A stretch of 8,622 bases of DNA, taken from positions 1 through 8,622 of the forward strand of contig JAZQNE010000146.1 of NCBI GenBank assembly GCA_045627185.1. The letters run 5' to 3'. The translations under genes and the position numbers were made by a program. Source of the DNA: SZUA-448 sp045627185 (lineage in GTDB: Bacteria > Bacillota > Clostridia > Lachnospirales > Lachnospiraceae). Every line of letters starts with the position of its first letter. Position 1 is the first letter of the stretch. Shown here piece after piece: positions 1 to 5,307 of the stretch. A model generated the notes under the pieces. It made no database searches. It was not told where the DNA came from and saw nothing but the letters and a program-made list of their open reading frames with translations.

Positions 1-186
1 TTGGATGAGAGAAAAAAGCTGGCAAAGGATTACATAGAAAGTCTTATGGTTCTAACTGCTGAGGAGCAGGAATATCTAGATAAATTCGAACAGAAAGAGT
101 ATATGCCAGAGCTGCTTTTTGAAGATGCAGAGATAGTTGAAAGGGTGAGGAATCATCCAATGGCACTGTGGAAATGTAAAGGATAG
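1..186 (+). CDS. C-terminal fragment of an unidentified protein, possibly AbiEii-like nucleotidyltransferase toxin
   Basis: The frame is open from the first base of the window to a TAG at 184-186, giving 61 residues. The leading TTG is probably an internal Leu codon, because no ribosome binding site can be seen, so this is the tail of a longer gene. The fragment is charged and probably helical, with a repeated Lys/Glu pattern. It ends in the motif NHPMALWKCK, preceded by PELLFEDAEIVERV. From memory, that kind of ending (an acidic helix, then an NHPMALWK-type tail) occurs in AbiEii/AbiGii-family nucleotidyltransferases of Clostridia, the toxin half of type IV toxin-antitoxin or abortive-infection pairs. 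No catalytic motif falls inside the fragment, so the assignment rests on the C-terminal resemblance alone. A cognate AbiEi antitoxin, if present, would lie upstream of the window. Confidence 0.5.
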   Translation: MDERKKLAKDYIESLMVLTAEEQEYLDKFEQKEYMPELLFEDAEIVERVRNHPMALWKCKG

Positions 187-211
187 GTGAATAATTGAGG
201 AGAAGACTTTT

Positions 212-289
212 ATGGTAATGAATATTACGAATATAAAAAGTGACTTAGCGATTAGGCAATTAAGCGACCTTGCAATTTATTATCATTGA
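212..289 (+). CDS. Possible small ORF, 25 codons, unknown
   Basis: An ATG at 212 is preceded by GAGGAG at 197-202 with a 9-nt gap, a well-placed ribosome binding site for this genome. The frame runs to TGA at 287-289 and would encode 25 residues containing KSDLAIRQLSDLAIYYH. It starts 25 nt after the stop of the preceding gene fragment and lies before the terminator at 337-367, so it could be co-transcribed. I recognise no family. It may be a genuine small protein, the start of a decayed gene, or chance. Only the ribosome binding site supports it. Confidence 0.22.
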   Translation: MVMNITNIKSDLAIRQLSDLAIYYH

Positions 290-336
290 TTAATTTAAGC
301 AAGATGGATAAATTCAAAATATAAGAGTAGTAAGGG

Positions 337-367
337 GAAGGTGTTAAGTAAGAGCACCTTCTTTTTT
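337..367 (+). terminator. Intrinsic terminator after the left-edge gene
   Basis: GAAGGTG (337-343) pairs perfectly with CACCTTC (355-361) across an 11-nt loop, followed at once by six T residues (362-367). It would end the transcript of the gene fragment at 1-186 and of the possible small ORF at 212-289. Confidence 0.8.
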
Positions 368-372
368 ATTGC

Positions 373-431
373 TTTAATTTGATCATACGGCTCTTTAATT
401 TGATCATTTCAGAGAAAATGATCAAATTAAA
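373..431. repeat. Three copies of TTTAATTTGATCAT, two direct and one inverted
   Basis: TTTAATTTGATCAT occurs at 373-386 and again at 394-407, exactly 21 bp apart. The second copy is extended to TTTAATTTGATCATTT (394-409) and is mirrored perfectly by AAATGATCAAATTAAA (416-431). This gives a 16-bp stem with a 6-nt loop, CAGAGA. There is no T-run after the stem, so it is not an ordinary terminator. The copies are two helical turns apart, as expected for a multi-site DNA-binding protein, but the sequence could also be decayed coding DNA. The function is unknown. Confidence 0.75.
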
Positions 432-479
432 ATATTTCGAGAAATCGAAAAATATCTTGAGAATGCTTTCACAAGCAAC

Positions 480-523
480 TGACGAAGAGATGACGAAGAA
501 CTGACGAACACATGACGAAGGAC
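480..523. repeat. Four TGACGAA heptamers at exact 11-bp period
   Basis: TGACGAA begins at 480, 491, 502 and 513, a strict 11-bp period. The four spacer bases vary (GAGA, GAAC, CACA, GGAC). The last unit runs into the left arm of the terminator at 517-549. Eleven base pairs is about one helical turn, so all copies would face the same side of the DNA. A period of 11 is not a multiple of 3, so this is not a simple in-frame coding repeat. The function is unknown. Confidence 0.8.
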
Positions 524-549
524 TGTAGATGGTCCTTCTTTTCTTTTTC
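517..549 (+). terminator. Intrinsic terminator downstream of the TGACGAA array
   Basis: GAAGGAC (517-523) pairs with GTCCTTC (532-538) across an 8-nt loop, followed by a T-rich tract at 539-549 interrupted by one C. It reads on the plus strand. Because a terminator already lies at 337-367, this second one implies that something between 368 and 516 is or was transcribed, such as a small RNA, a small ORF or a gene remnant. It also shields the two-component operon from read-through. Confidence 0.75.
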
Positions 550-780
550 TGATAATCTTATAGTGCTAACTCTGTTGGATTTGAAAAATCCTGTATAGTC
601 CCGAAAATGAATTTGTCGATAATTGATAAGGTTTGCGTAAAGCTATTGTGTGGGGCAGACTCAGAAACGGGCCTGCTCTATTTTGGTCCCCGACTTGGAC
701 AACGAGTCCATGTTTATTCGTCAGCATTCACCGTAACATATCACTTGTAAACGTTACGAAAGAAACCGGAGAAGCATAAA
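550..780. other. Intergenic stretch without a recognisable gene; small inverted repeats
   Basis: No convincing coding frame is visible on either strand. Three small dyads are present. GGATTT (577-582) and AAATCC (586-591) form a 6-bp hairpin with a GAA loop. TGGAC (696-700) and GTCCA (706-710) form a 5-bp hairpin. CGTAAC (732-737) and GTTACG (753-758) are perfect half-sites whose centres lie 21 bp apart, a plausible operator geometry. The section from about 645 to 715 is clearly more GC-rich than its AT-rich surroundings and is unexplained. It could be upstream control DNA of the two-component operon or a remnant of a mobile element. Confidence 0.5.
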
Positions 781-785
781 GGGCA

Positions 786-846
786 TTAACTTAATTAATT
801 CTTAATCCGTTTCCCACTATTATTTTCGGGGAAAAGCGGCTATAAT
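786..846 (+). promoter_or_regulatory. Probable control region and promoter of the two-component operon
   Basis: A perfect TATAAT lies at 841-846, about 90 nt before the regulator's start codon. No recognisable -35 hexamer sits 16-18 bp upstream. That position is occupied by an inverted repeat, TTTCCC (810-815) and GGGAAA (829-834). Just upstream is a TTAAT-rich tract with TTAAT at 791 and 802, an 11-bp direct spacing typical of sites bound by OmpR/PhoB-type regulators. A missing -35 with regulator-like repeats upstream fits an activator-dependent, possibly autoregulated promoter. This is an inference from layout only. Confidence 0.5.
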
Positions 847-934
847 TACTATATAGTGGTTTGAGGTAAAGGGATTTACTGTACAATCCGTTTGCTCTTG
901 TCCGCGTATCCCATGTTTTTTACGGAGGTTTCCA

Positions 935-1633
935 ATGCCTAACATCCTTATTTGTGATGATGAAAAAGATATTGTGAATGCACTTAAGATTTACCTTTCA
1001 AACCCGGATTATACTTTTTTTGAAGCATACAACGGGCAGGAAGCGGTAAAGATTGTGGAAAAAGAGGACATCCAGCTTGTTCTGATGGATGTTATGATGC
1101 CCGTGCTCGACGGTATAAGGGCACTGGCAAAAATACGCGAAATAAGTGCTGTACCGGTAATACTTCTGACAGCCAAAAGCGAGGATGCGGACAAGATTCT
1201 GGGACTCAATGTCGGAGCGGACGATTACATTACAAAACCGTTCAATCCGCTTGAGGTTTCGGCAAGAGTTCATTCACAGCTCAGACGTTACCTTAAATTC
1301 GGAAGCAGTGCCGTGACCGCTGAAACTTTTGCGATTGGCGGGCTGGAGCTGAATGACAAGACGAAGGAAGTTACCGTGGACGGGGACCCTGTTACGCTTA
1401 CGCCCAAGGAATATGAGATATTAAAGCTTTTTATGGCTAACCCTGACAGGGTATTTTCTCCGAAGGAAATTTACAAAACGGTCTGGAAGGAGAAACCTTT
1501 CGGCACGGATAATACTGTTGCGGTTCACATTCGCCATCTGCGTGAAAAAATTGAAATTAACCCTACGGAACCGCGCTACATCAAGGTGATTTTCGGCCAG
1601 GGCTACAAGCTGGAAAGGGGACATGAGGCATGA
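935..1633 (+). CDS. OmpR/PhoB-family DNA-binding response regulator
   Basis: This is a 232-residue two-domain response regulator, the normal length for the family. The receiver domain (about 2-118) has the acidic pair D8-D9, the phospho-acceptor D52 in VLMDVMMP, T79 in LLTAK, and K101 in the ITKPF motif with aromatic Y98. The winged-helix output domain (about 130-230) ends in the family pattern HIRHLREKIE followed by IFGQGYKLE. GGAGG at 924-928, 6 nt before the ATG, fixes the start. The TGA overlaps the kinase start codon by four bases (ATGA), so the two are translationally coupled and the kinase downstream is the expected partner. Phosphorylated family members bind tandem direct repeats, and candidate 11-bp-spaced TTAAT repeats lie upstream. 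The signal and regulon cannot be told from the sequence. Confidence 0.95.
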   Translation: MPNILICDDEKDIVNALKIYLSNPDYTFFEAYNGQEAVKIVEKEDIQLVLMDVMMPVLDGIRALAKIREISAVPVILLTAKSEDADKILGLNVGADDYITKPFNPLEVSARVHSQLRRYLKFGSSAVTAETFAIGGLELNDKTKEVTVDGDPVTLTPKEYEILKLFMANPDRVFSPKEIYKTVWKEKPFGTDNTVAVHIRHLREKIEINPTEPRYIKVIFGQGYKLERGHEA

Positions 1634-3591
1634 AGCGTTTTTTCAAGACAATTCCCGGAAAGATTACCCTGTTCTTTTCCTGCGCCATTACGCTGACAAT
1701 AGCGGCAGTTGCAATCATTGCTGTCTGCCTTATGATAGGCTTCGGCTTTTATACAAAGTCGCAGGCCGGTATTTTCTCCGATCTGGCGAATGACAGGTTC
1801 ATGATTATCGGGCGTGACTCGCTTTCAACCATGGGTGCTTTTGAAGGCAGAAAGCCGTTTATGAATATTGTTGAAGAAAATGGGAATGCGATTGTAAAGA
1901 TTGTTGATCGCGATGGAAATCCTGTTGTTAAGAGTACGTTGGCAGATACGGTTGAAAAGTGGGATGCGTGTGCTATTTACAGGCAGTATTCCGATGAATT
2001 CGGTGATGCTATCGAATGTAATGTGGTTTCGAACCCGCCTGTGGACCTGGAAATAAACGATGATGACGGCAAGTGGCTTTTTGTGGCTTATTTCAAGCTG
2101 AAGGAAGGCCTGCCCGAGAAGGATTATTTTTCGACACTGAATGCATGGGTCAGCACGGCATACACCATGCGTCACTGGTCATATGTCATCGCTGTTGTAT
2201 CCTTTGTGACATTTGCCGTTCTTTACGTGATGCTGATGTGCGTTGCGGGACGCAGGCCTGATAAGGACGAGCCTGTTCCCGGTGCGCTGAATGCCATTCC
2301 TTATGACCTGCTTCTTGTGGTTGTAGTGGTCGCATTTCTTATAGTGATTTTCAATTCCTTTAGTTCTTCCTTCAGCAGTGCGGTGCTGATTCCCCTGGCG
2401 TTCTGTCTTGGAGAGGCTGCAATATGGGCCTTCCTTGGTTTCAGCATGGAAGCTGCTTCAAGAGTCAAACGTAAAAGATTTGTTAAATCAACGCTGCTTT
2501 ATCTGGTTTTCAGGCTTCTTGTTAAAGGCTTCAAGATGCTGTTTAAGGCGCTTGGAAAGCTGTTTGAGGCTATCGGCACGGTTATTGGCGCAATTCCCAT
2601 GGCCTGGAGAACAATTGCGGTATGGACCGGCGTGCTGCTTCTGGACCTTCTTATGGTCTATATTTTCCTGTCGACAAGTGAAGATGTGGCAACAGTGATG
2701 TTTATTATAATCAAGGTGCTCGAGCTTAGTACGGTTCTTTATCTTACAAGCGGCCTGAGACGCCTTGACAAGGCAAGCCGGGCCCTTGCTGCGGGCGACC
2801 TTGAATATAAAACGAATCTGTCCGGCATGACCGGAGATATCAGACAGTGTGGCGAAAACCTAAACAGTATTTCCGATGCAATGTCGGAGGCAATTGAGGA
2901 GAAGCTTAAGAGTGAACGAATGAAAACTGTGCTGATTACGAATGTATCGCACGATATCAAAACGCCGCTCACATCCATCATCAATTACACCGGGCTTATC
3001 AGCCAGGAACAGTGCGATAACCCGAAGATTGCCGAATATTCAGAGGTTCTTGGCCGTCAGTCAGAGCGCCTGAAGCGCCTGATTGAGGACCTTGTGGAGG
3101 CATCGAAGGCTTCTACCGGCAACCTTGAGGTCAACCTTGTACCGTGCGATGCGGGCGTGTTTGTTGAGCAGGCGGGCGGCGAATATGAGGACAAGCTTGC
3201 GAAGGCACAGCTTCAGCTTGTTGTAAAGCAGCCTCAGGATGAAATCAGAATTATGGCTGACGGTCGCCGTATGTGGCGTATTTTCGACAACCTGATGAAT
3301 AACATCTGCAAGTATGCGCTTGAAGGCACACGTGTTTTCCTGTCACTTGAGCGTGCTGGAAACAATGCTGTGTTTACTTTCAAGAATACGTCCCGTGCGC
3401 CTCTTGATATGTCTGAGGATGAGCTGATGGAGCGCTTCACCCGCGGAGACAGCTCCCGTAACACGGAGGGCAACGGCCTTGGCCTTTCAATTGCGAAAAG
3501 CATGGCTGAACTTCAGAAAGGATCGCTGCATCTTGATATAGACGGTGACTTCTTCAAGGCAATCCTTTCCTTCCCGATGATAATTGAGTGA
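1630..3591 (+). CDS. Multi-span membrane sensor histidine kinase, partner of the upstream regulator
   Basis: The protein has 653 residues. After TM1 (about 13-40) comes a likely extracellular domain (about 41-183) with just two cysteines, C114 and C130, which could form a disulfide. Hydrophobic spans follow at about 184-206, 225-244, 250-272, 331-348 and 354-373, with an amphipathic basic stretch at about 278-318 between them. A HAMP-like segment (374-425) leads to the phospho-acceptor helix, with H441 in NVSHDIKTPLTS. The ATPase domain has an N-box (N554 in DNLMNN), an F-box-like ELMERFTRGD and a G2 box GNGLGLSIAKS. The usual DxGxG (G1) motif is absent, and KNTSRAPLD (585-593) stands in its place. 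From memory, a subgroup of clostridial kinases shares that form, so the protein is probably active. AAGGGG at 1615-1620 is its ribosome binding site, inside the regulator gene. Confidence 0.93.
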   Translation: MKRFFKTIPGKITLFFSCAITLTIAAVAIIAVCLMIGFGFYTKSQAGIFSDLANDRFMIIGRDSLSTMGAFEGRKPFMNIVEENGNAIVKIVDRDGNPVVKSTLADTVEKWDACAIYRQYSDEFGDAIECNVVSNPPVDLEINDDDGKWLFVAYFKLKEGLPEKDYFSTLNAWVSTAYTMRHWSYVIAVVSFVTFAVLYVMLMCVAGRRPDKDEPVPGALNAIPYDLLLVVVVVAFLIVIFNSFSSSFSSAVLIPLAFCLGEAAIWAFLGFSMEAASRVKRKRFVKSTLLYLVFRLLVKGFKMLFKALGKLFEAIGTVIGAIPMAWRTIAVWTGVLLLDLLMVYIFLSTSEDVATVMFIIIKVLELSTVLYLTSGLRRLDKASRALAAGDLEYKTNLSGMTGDIRQCGENLNSISDAMSEAIEEKLKSERMKTVLITNVSHDIKTPLTSIINYTGLISQEQCDNPKIAEYSEVLGRQSERLKRLIEDLVEASKASTGNLEVNLVPCDAGVFVEQAGGEYEDKLAKAQLQLVVKQPQDEIRIMADGRRMWRIFDNLMNNICKYALEGTRVFLSLERAGNNAVFTFKNTSRAPLDMSEDELMERFTRGDSSRNTEGNGLGLSIAKSMAELQKGSLHLDIDGDFFKAILSFPMIIE

Positions 3592-3604
3592 TTTGATTCT
3601 ATGG

Positions 3605-3636
3605 TAAAAAAACAAACAGATGGCAGAAGCCATCTG
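3605..3636 (-). terminator. Intrinsic terminator of the minus-strand methyltransferase gene
   Basis: CAGATGGC (3617-3624) and GCCATCTG (3629-3636) form a perfect 8-bp stem with a 4-nt loop. Read on the minus strand, the stem is followed by a T-rich tract (the A-rich run at 3605-3616 on the plus strand). It sits about 63 nt past the methyltransferase stop. On the plus strand there is no T-run after the stem, so termination of the convergent kinase transcript here would be weaker, although the hairpin starts only 25 nt after the kinase stop. Confidence 0.8.
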
Positions 3637-3699
3637 AAGTAGAACTGTGAAAGAAAAACAGCGTTTCCCTGCGGCGCATTCGACAAGGGGAAAGTGTAT

Positions 3700-4575
3700 T
3701 TAACGGGTGAACCTGCCGGATGCACCGCACGGGAGCACCAGGCCGTTTTCTTTAACGGGAAGCCCGATTTCGGAAGCTTCAACCCTGCCGCCGAACCTTG
3801 AAACGAGTTCGAGATTCATCATGTAGGAAAGTACAGCGGGCTGAAGGCCGGTTGTGTAAGAGTTGATAAGGAAGAACAGGGGCGTATCGGAAAGAAGCTG
3901 TGCTGCTTCCTTTACGAAGGGATGAAGCGATTCTTCTATCTTCCAGATTTCGCCCTTCGGGCCACGTCCGTAAGAAGGCGGGTCCATGATGATACCATCA
4001 TATTTATTGCCACGGCGGATTTCTCTTTCGACAAACTTACCGCAGTCATCAACAAGATAACGGATAGGAGCAGCGCCAAGGCCTGAAGCCTCGGCGTTTT
4101 CCTTTGCCCATGTAACCATGCCTTTTGAAGCATCGACATGCACAACCTCAGCGCCGGCAGCGGCTGCAGCAAGCGTTGCACCGCCTGTGTAGGCGAACAG
4201 ATTCAGGACGCGGACGGGCTTTTCGGGATTCTCAGCCTTTCTTTTTCGGATGAGTTCAGAAAACCAGTCCCAGTTAACAGCTTGCTCCGGGAAAAGACCG
4301 GTGTGCTTGAAGCTGAAGGGCTGCAGACGGAACTTAAGGTCCCCGTAACCGATTTCCCAAACGTTTGGCAGATCAAAGAATTCCCATTCACCGCCACCCT
4401 TTGCGCTTCTGTGATAATGGGCGTTCAGCTTTTTCCATTCGGGAAGTTTTTTTTCCGTACTCCAGATAACCTGAGGGTCAGGTCTTAACAATATATATTT
4501 GCCCCATCGTTCAAGTTTTTCACCGTCACTTGTCGAAAGGACTTCGTAATCTTTCCAGTTGTCAGCAATCCACAT
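3700..4575 (-). CDS. Class I SAM-dependent methyltransferase, RlmI/RlmK-like
   Basis: From the chosen ATG (4575 down to 4573) the protein has 291 residues. A GGAGG at 4585-4581, 5 nt before this ATG, decides the start. An in-frame ATG at 4602 would add 9 residues but has no ribosome binding site and would place GGAGG inside the coding region. The Rossmann methyltransferase core shows motif I NLFAYTGGATLAAA (about 125-138), an acidic SAM-ribose site VDAS (147-150), VDDCGKF (175-181) and the catalytic DPPSYGRG (198-205). GLFPEQAVNWDW (93-104) precedes the core. These are hallmarks of the family containing the 23S rRNA m5C/m7G enzymes RlmI and RlmK, so the likely substrate is rRNA, but the exact base is unknown. 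The N-terminus (1-85) is not the full PUA/THUMP-type RNA-binding module of those enzymes. The gene stands alone, convergent to the kinase, with its own promoter and terminator. Confidence 0.88.
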   Translation of the reverse strand: MWIADNWKDYEVLSTSDGEKLERWGKYILLRPDPQVIWSTEKKLPEWKKLNAHYHRSAKGGGEWEFFDLPNVWEIGYGDLKFRLQPFSFKHTGLFPEQAVNWDWFSELIRKRKAENPEKPVRVLNLFAYTGGATLAAAAAGAEVVHVDASKGMVTWAKENAEASGLGAAPIRYLVDDCGKFVEREIRRGNKYDGIIMDPPSYGRGPKGEIWKIEESLHPFVKEAAQLLSDTPLFFLINSYTTGLQPAVLSYMMNLELVSRFGGRVEASEIGLPVKENGLVLPCGASGRFTR

Positions 4576-4615
4576 AATAACCTCCGATTGTTGTATCAGC
4601 ATTGCTTTTAAAATG

Positions 4616-4682
4616 TTTCCTTATATAAAAAGGAAAGTAAAAACTATTTATCTAATTATATCAGCAGAAAACGGGATGTCAA
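4616..4682 (-). promoter_or_regulatory. Consensus promoter and 5' UTR hairpin of the methyltransferase gene
   Basis: On the minus strand there is a perfect TTGACA (4682-4677), a 16-bp spacer and a perfect TATAAT (4660-4655). This is a full-consensus housekeeping promoter, with a start site expected near 4648 and a 5' UTR of about 73 nt. Within that UTR, TTTCCTT (4616-4622) and AAGGAAA (4630-4636) form a 7-bp hairpin with a 7-nt loop. The hairpin lacks a T-run and may be only a stabilising element. Confidence 0.85.
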
Positions 4683-5120
4683 GGGCGATGGGTGCTTGAA
4701 GTCAAGCGGAAAAGCCTCCTGTCAATCCCAATTTGTTAAGAAAGTGTTACAAAAACGGAAATTTCTTGTGTTCCCGAAATCGAGGTGTTACAGTGGTATC
4801 AGATGAACAAAACAAGTTGCTGCAGACACTGATTCGGAAACAGAAAAGGATGGTACCGTAACAAGACACTATCAATCTCAAATTACAGATATGGCGGAAT
4901 TCTGGAATCCTTAGAAAAATTAGGGTCTGCTTACCTAAATCCGTTTGACCTTTATGGAATAATTTCAGATCACGGGAGACAGACGAATATGGCAGATATT
5001 TTATTATTGATTGATCTATGATCTCTGACGAAATGAATTCCTTCGTCGGAACAGTGTCATTCGGAAATCTTCTGTCTAAAGATCACATTTTAATCGGCTG
5101 ATTATCTCTCAATAAATATA
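4683..5120. other. Intergenic stretch with no recognisable gene
   Basis: No start codon with a ribosome binding site leads into a long frame on either strand. One plus-strand frame stays open for 62 codons (4833-5018, stop at 5019-5021) but has no credible start. A stop at 4830-4832 separates it from an ATG at 4803. It could be a gene remnant. A dyad at 5025-5049 forms an 8-bp stem with one T-G pair, left arm containing GACGAA and right arm TTCGTC, around a 9-nt loop, with no T-run on either side. GTGTTACA occurs twice (4744-4751 and 4785-4792). No function can be assigned. Confidence 0.5.
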
Positions 5121-5127
5121 CTTTTCC

Positions 5128-5169
5128 AAACCAAAGGCGGCTCTCTGAGTGAGGGCCGCCTTTGGTTTT
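5128..5169. terminator. Strong GC-rich hairpin, probable terminator
   Basis: AAACCAAAGGCGGC (5128-5141) and GCCGCCTTTGGTTT (5155-5168) form a perfect 14-bp stem with a 13-nt loop. The plus-strand T-tract is short (TTTT at 5166-5169, partly inside the stem), so it is a less classical terminator than the others in the window. No gene is recognised immediately upstream. It may insulate the sortase promoter, or belong to the repeat element that follows it. Confidence 0.6.
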
Positions 5170-5173
5170 GGGG

Positions 5174-5203
5174 TGAGTCAAAAAGAACCGTCCCCATGAC
5201 TCA
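5174..5203. repeat. REP-like inverted element, TGAGTCA...TGACTCA
   Basis: TGAGTCA (5174-5180) and TGACTCA (5197-5203) are perfect inverted arms around a 16-nt centre that contains AGAACCGTCCCC. From memory, sequences with GGGGACGGTTCT between such GACTCA arms recur in many clostridial genomes, often near REP-associated tyrosine transposases (IS200-like). No transposase gene is present in this window, so if the resemblance holds this would be a stand-alone, non-autonomous copy. The inverted repeat is seen directly; its mobile-element nature is recalled and inferred. Confidence 0.5.
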
Positions 5204-5215
5204 AAAGATATATAC

Positions 5216-5244
5216 TTTAAATTTTCCGTAAAATGTGTTATAAT
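5216..5244 (+). promoter_or_regulatory. Promoter of the sortase gene
   Basis: A perfect TATAAT (5239-5244) is preceded by an extended -10 TG at 5236-5237. A partial -35, TTTAAA (5216-5221), lies 17 bp upstream. The expected start is near 5251, giving a 5' UTR of about 57 nt before the ATG at 5308. The extended -10 would compensate for the weak -35. Confidence 0.7.
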
Positions 5245-5307
5245 AATGTAACTATTTGAGCAGATATCTTCGAAATATAATTTGAGGACAAAGGAAAGGA
5301 ATTTCAT

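Noticed and set aside
418..504. 28-codon ORF over the hairpin and TGACGAA array
   Set aside because: It has no proper ribosome binding site and its start lies inside the right arm of a perfect hairpin. Kept only as a possibility in the findings.
373..523. CRISPR array
   Set aside because: The repeats are 7-14 nt with spacers of 4-8 nt, far from CRISPR repeat and spacer sizes, and no cas gene is present.
4138..4488. 116-codon plus-strand ORF antisense to the methyltransferase
   Set aside because: It is a mirror frame of a clear, well-conserved minus-strand gene, with no supporting ribosome binding site or recognisable product.
4576..4602. Longer methyltransferase start at ATG 4602
   Set aside because: The GGAGG that serves the start lies inside this extension, 5 nt before the internal ATG at 4575. 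No ribosome binding site precedes 4602.
4744..4792. GTGTTACA direct repeat as a target-site duplication
   Set aside because: Only about 33 bp separate the two copies, and no terminal inverted repeats or transposase lie between them. An 8-bp match is expected by chance at this scale.
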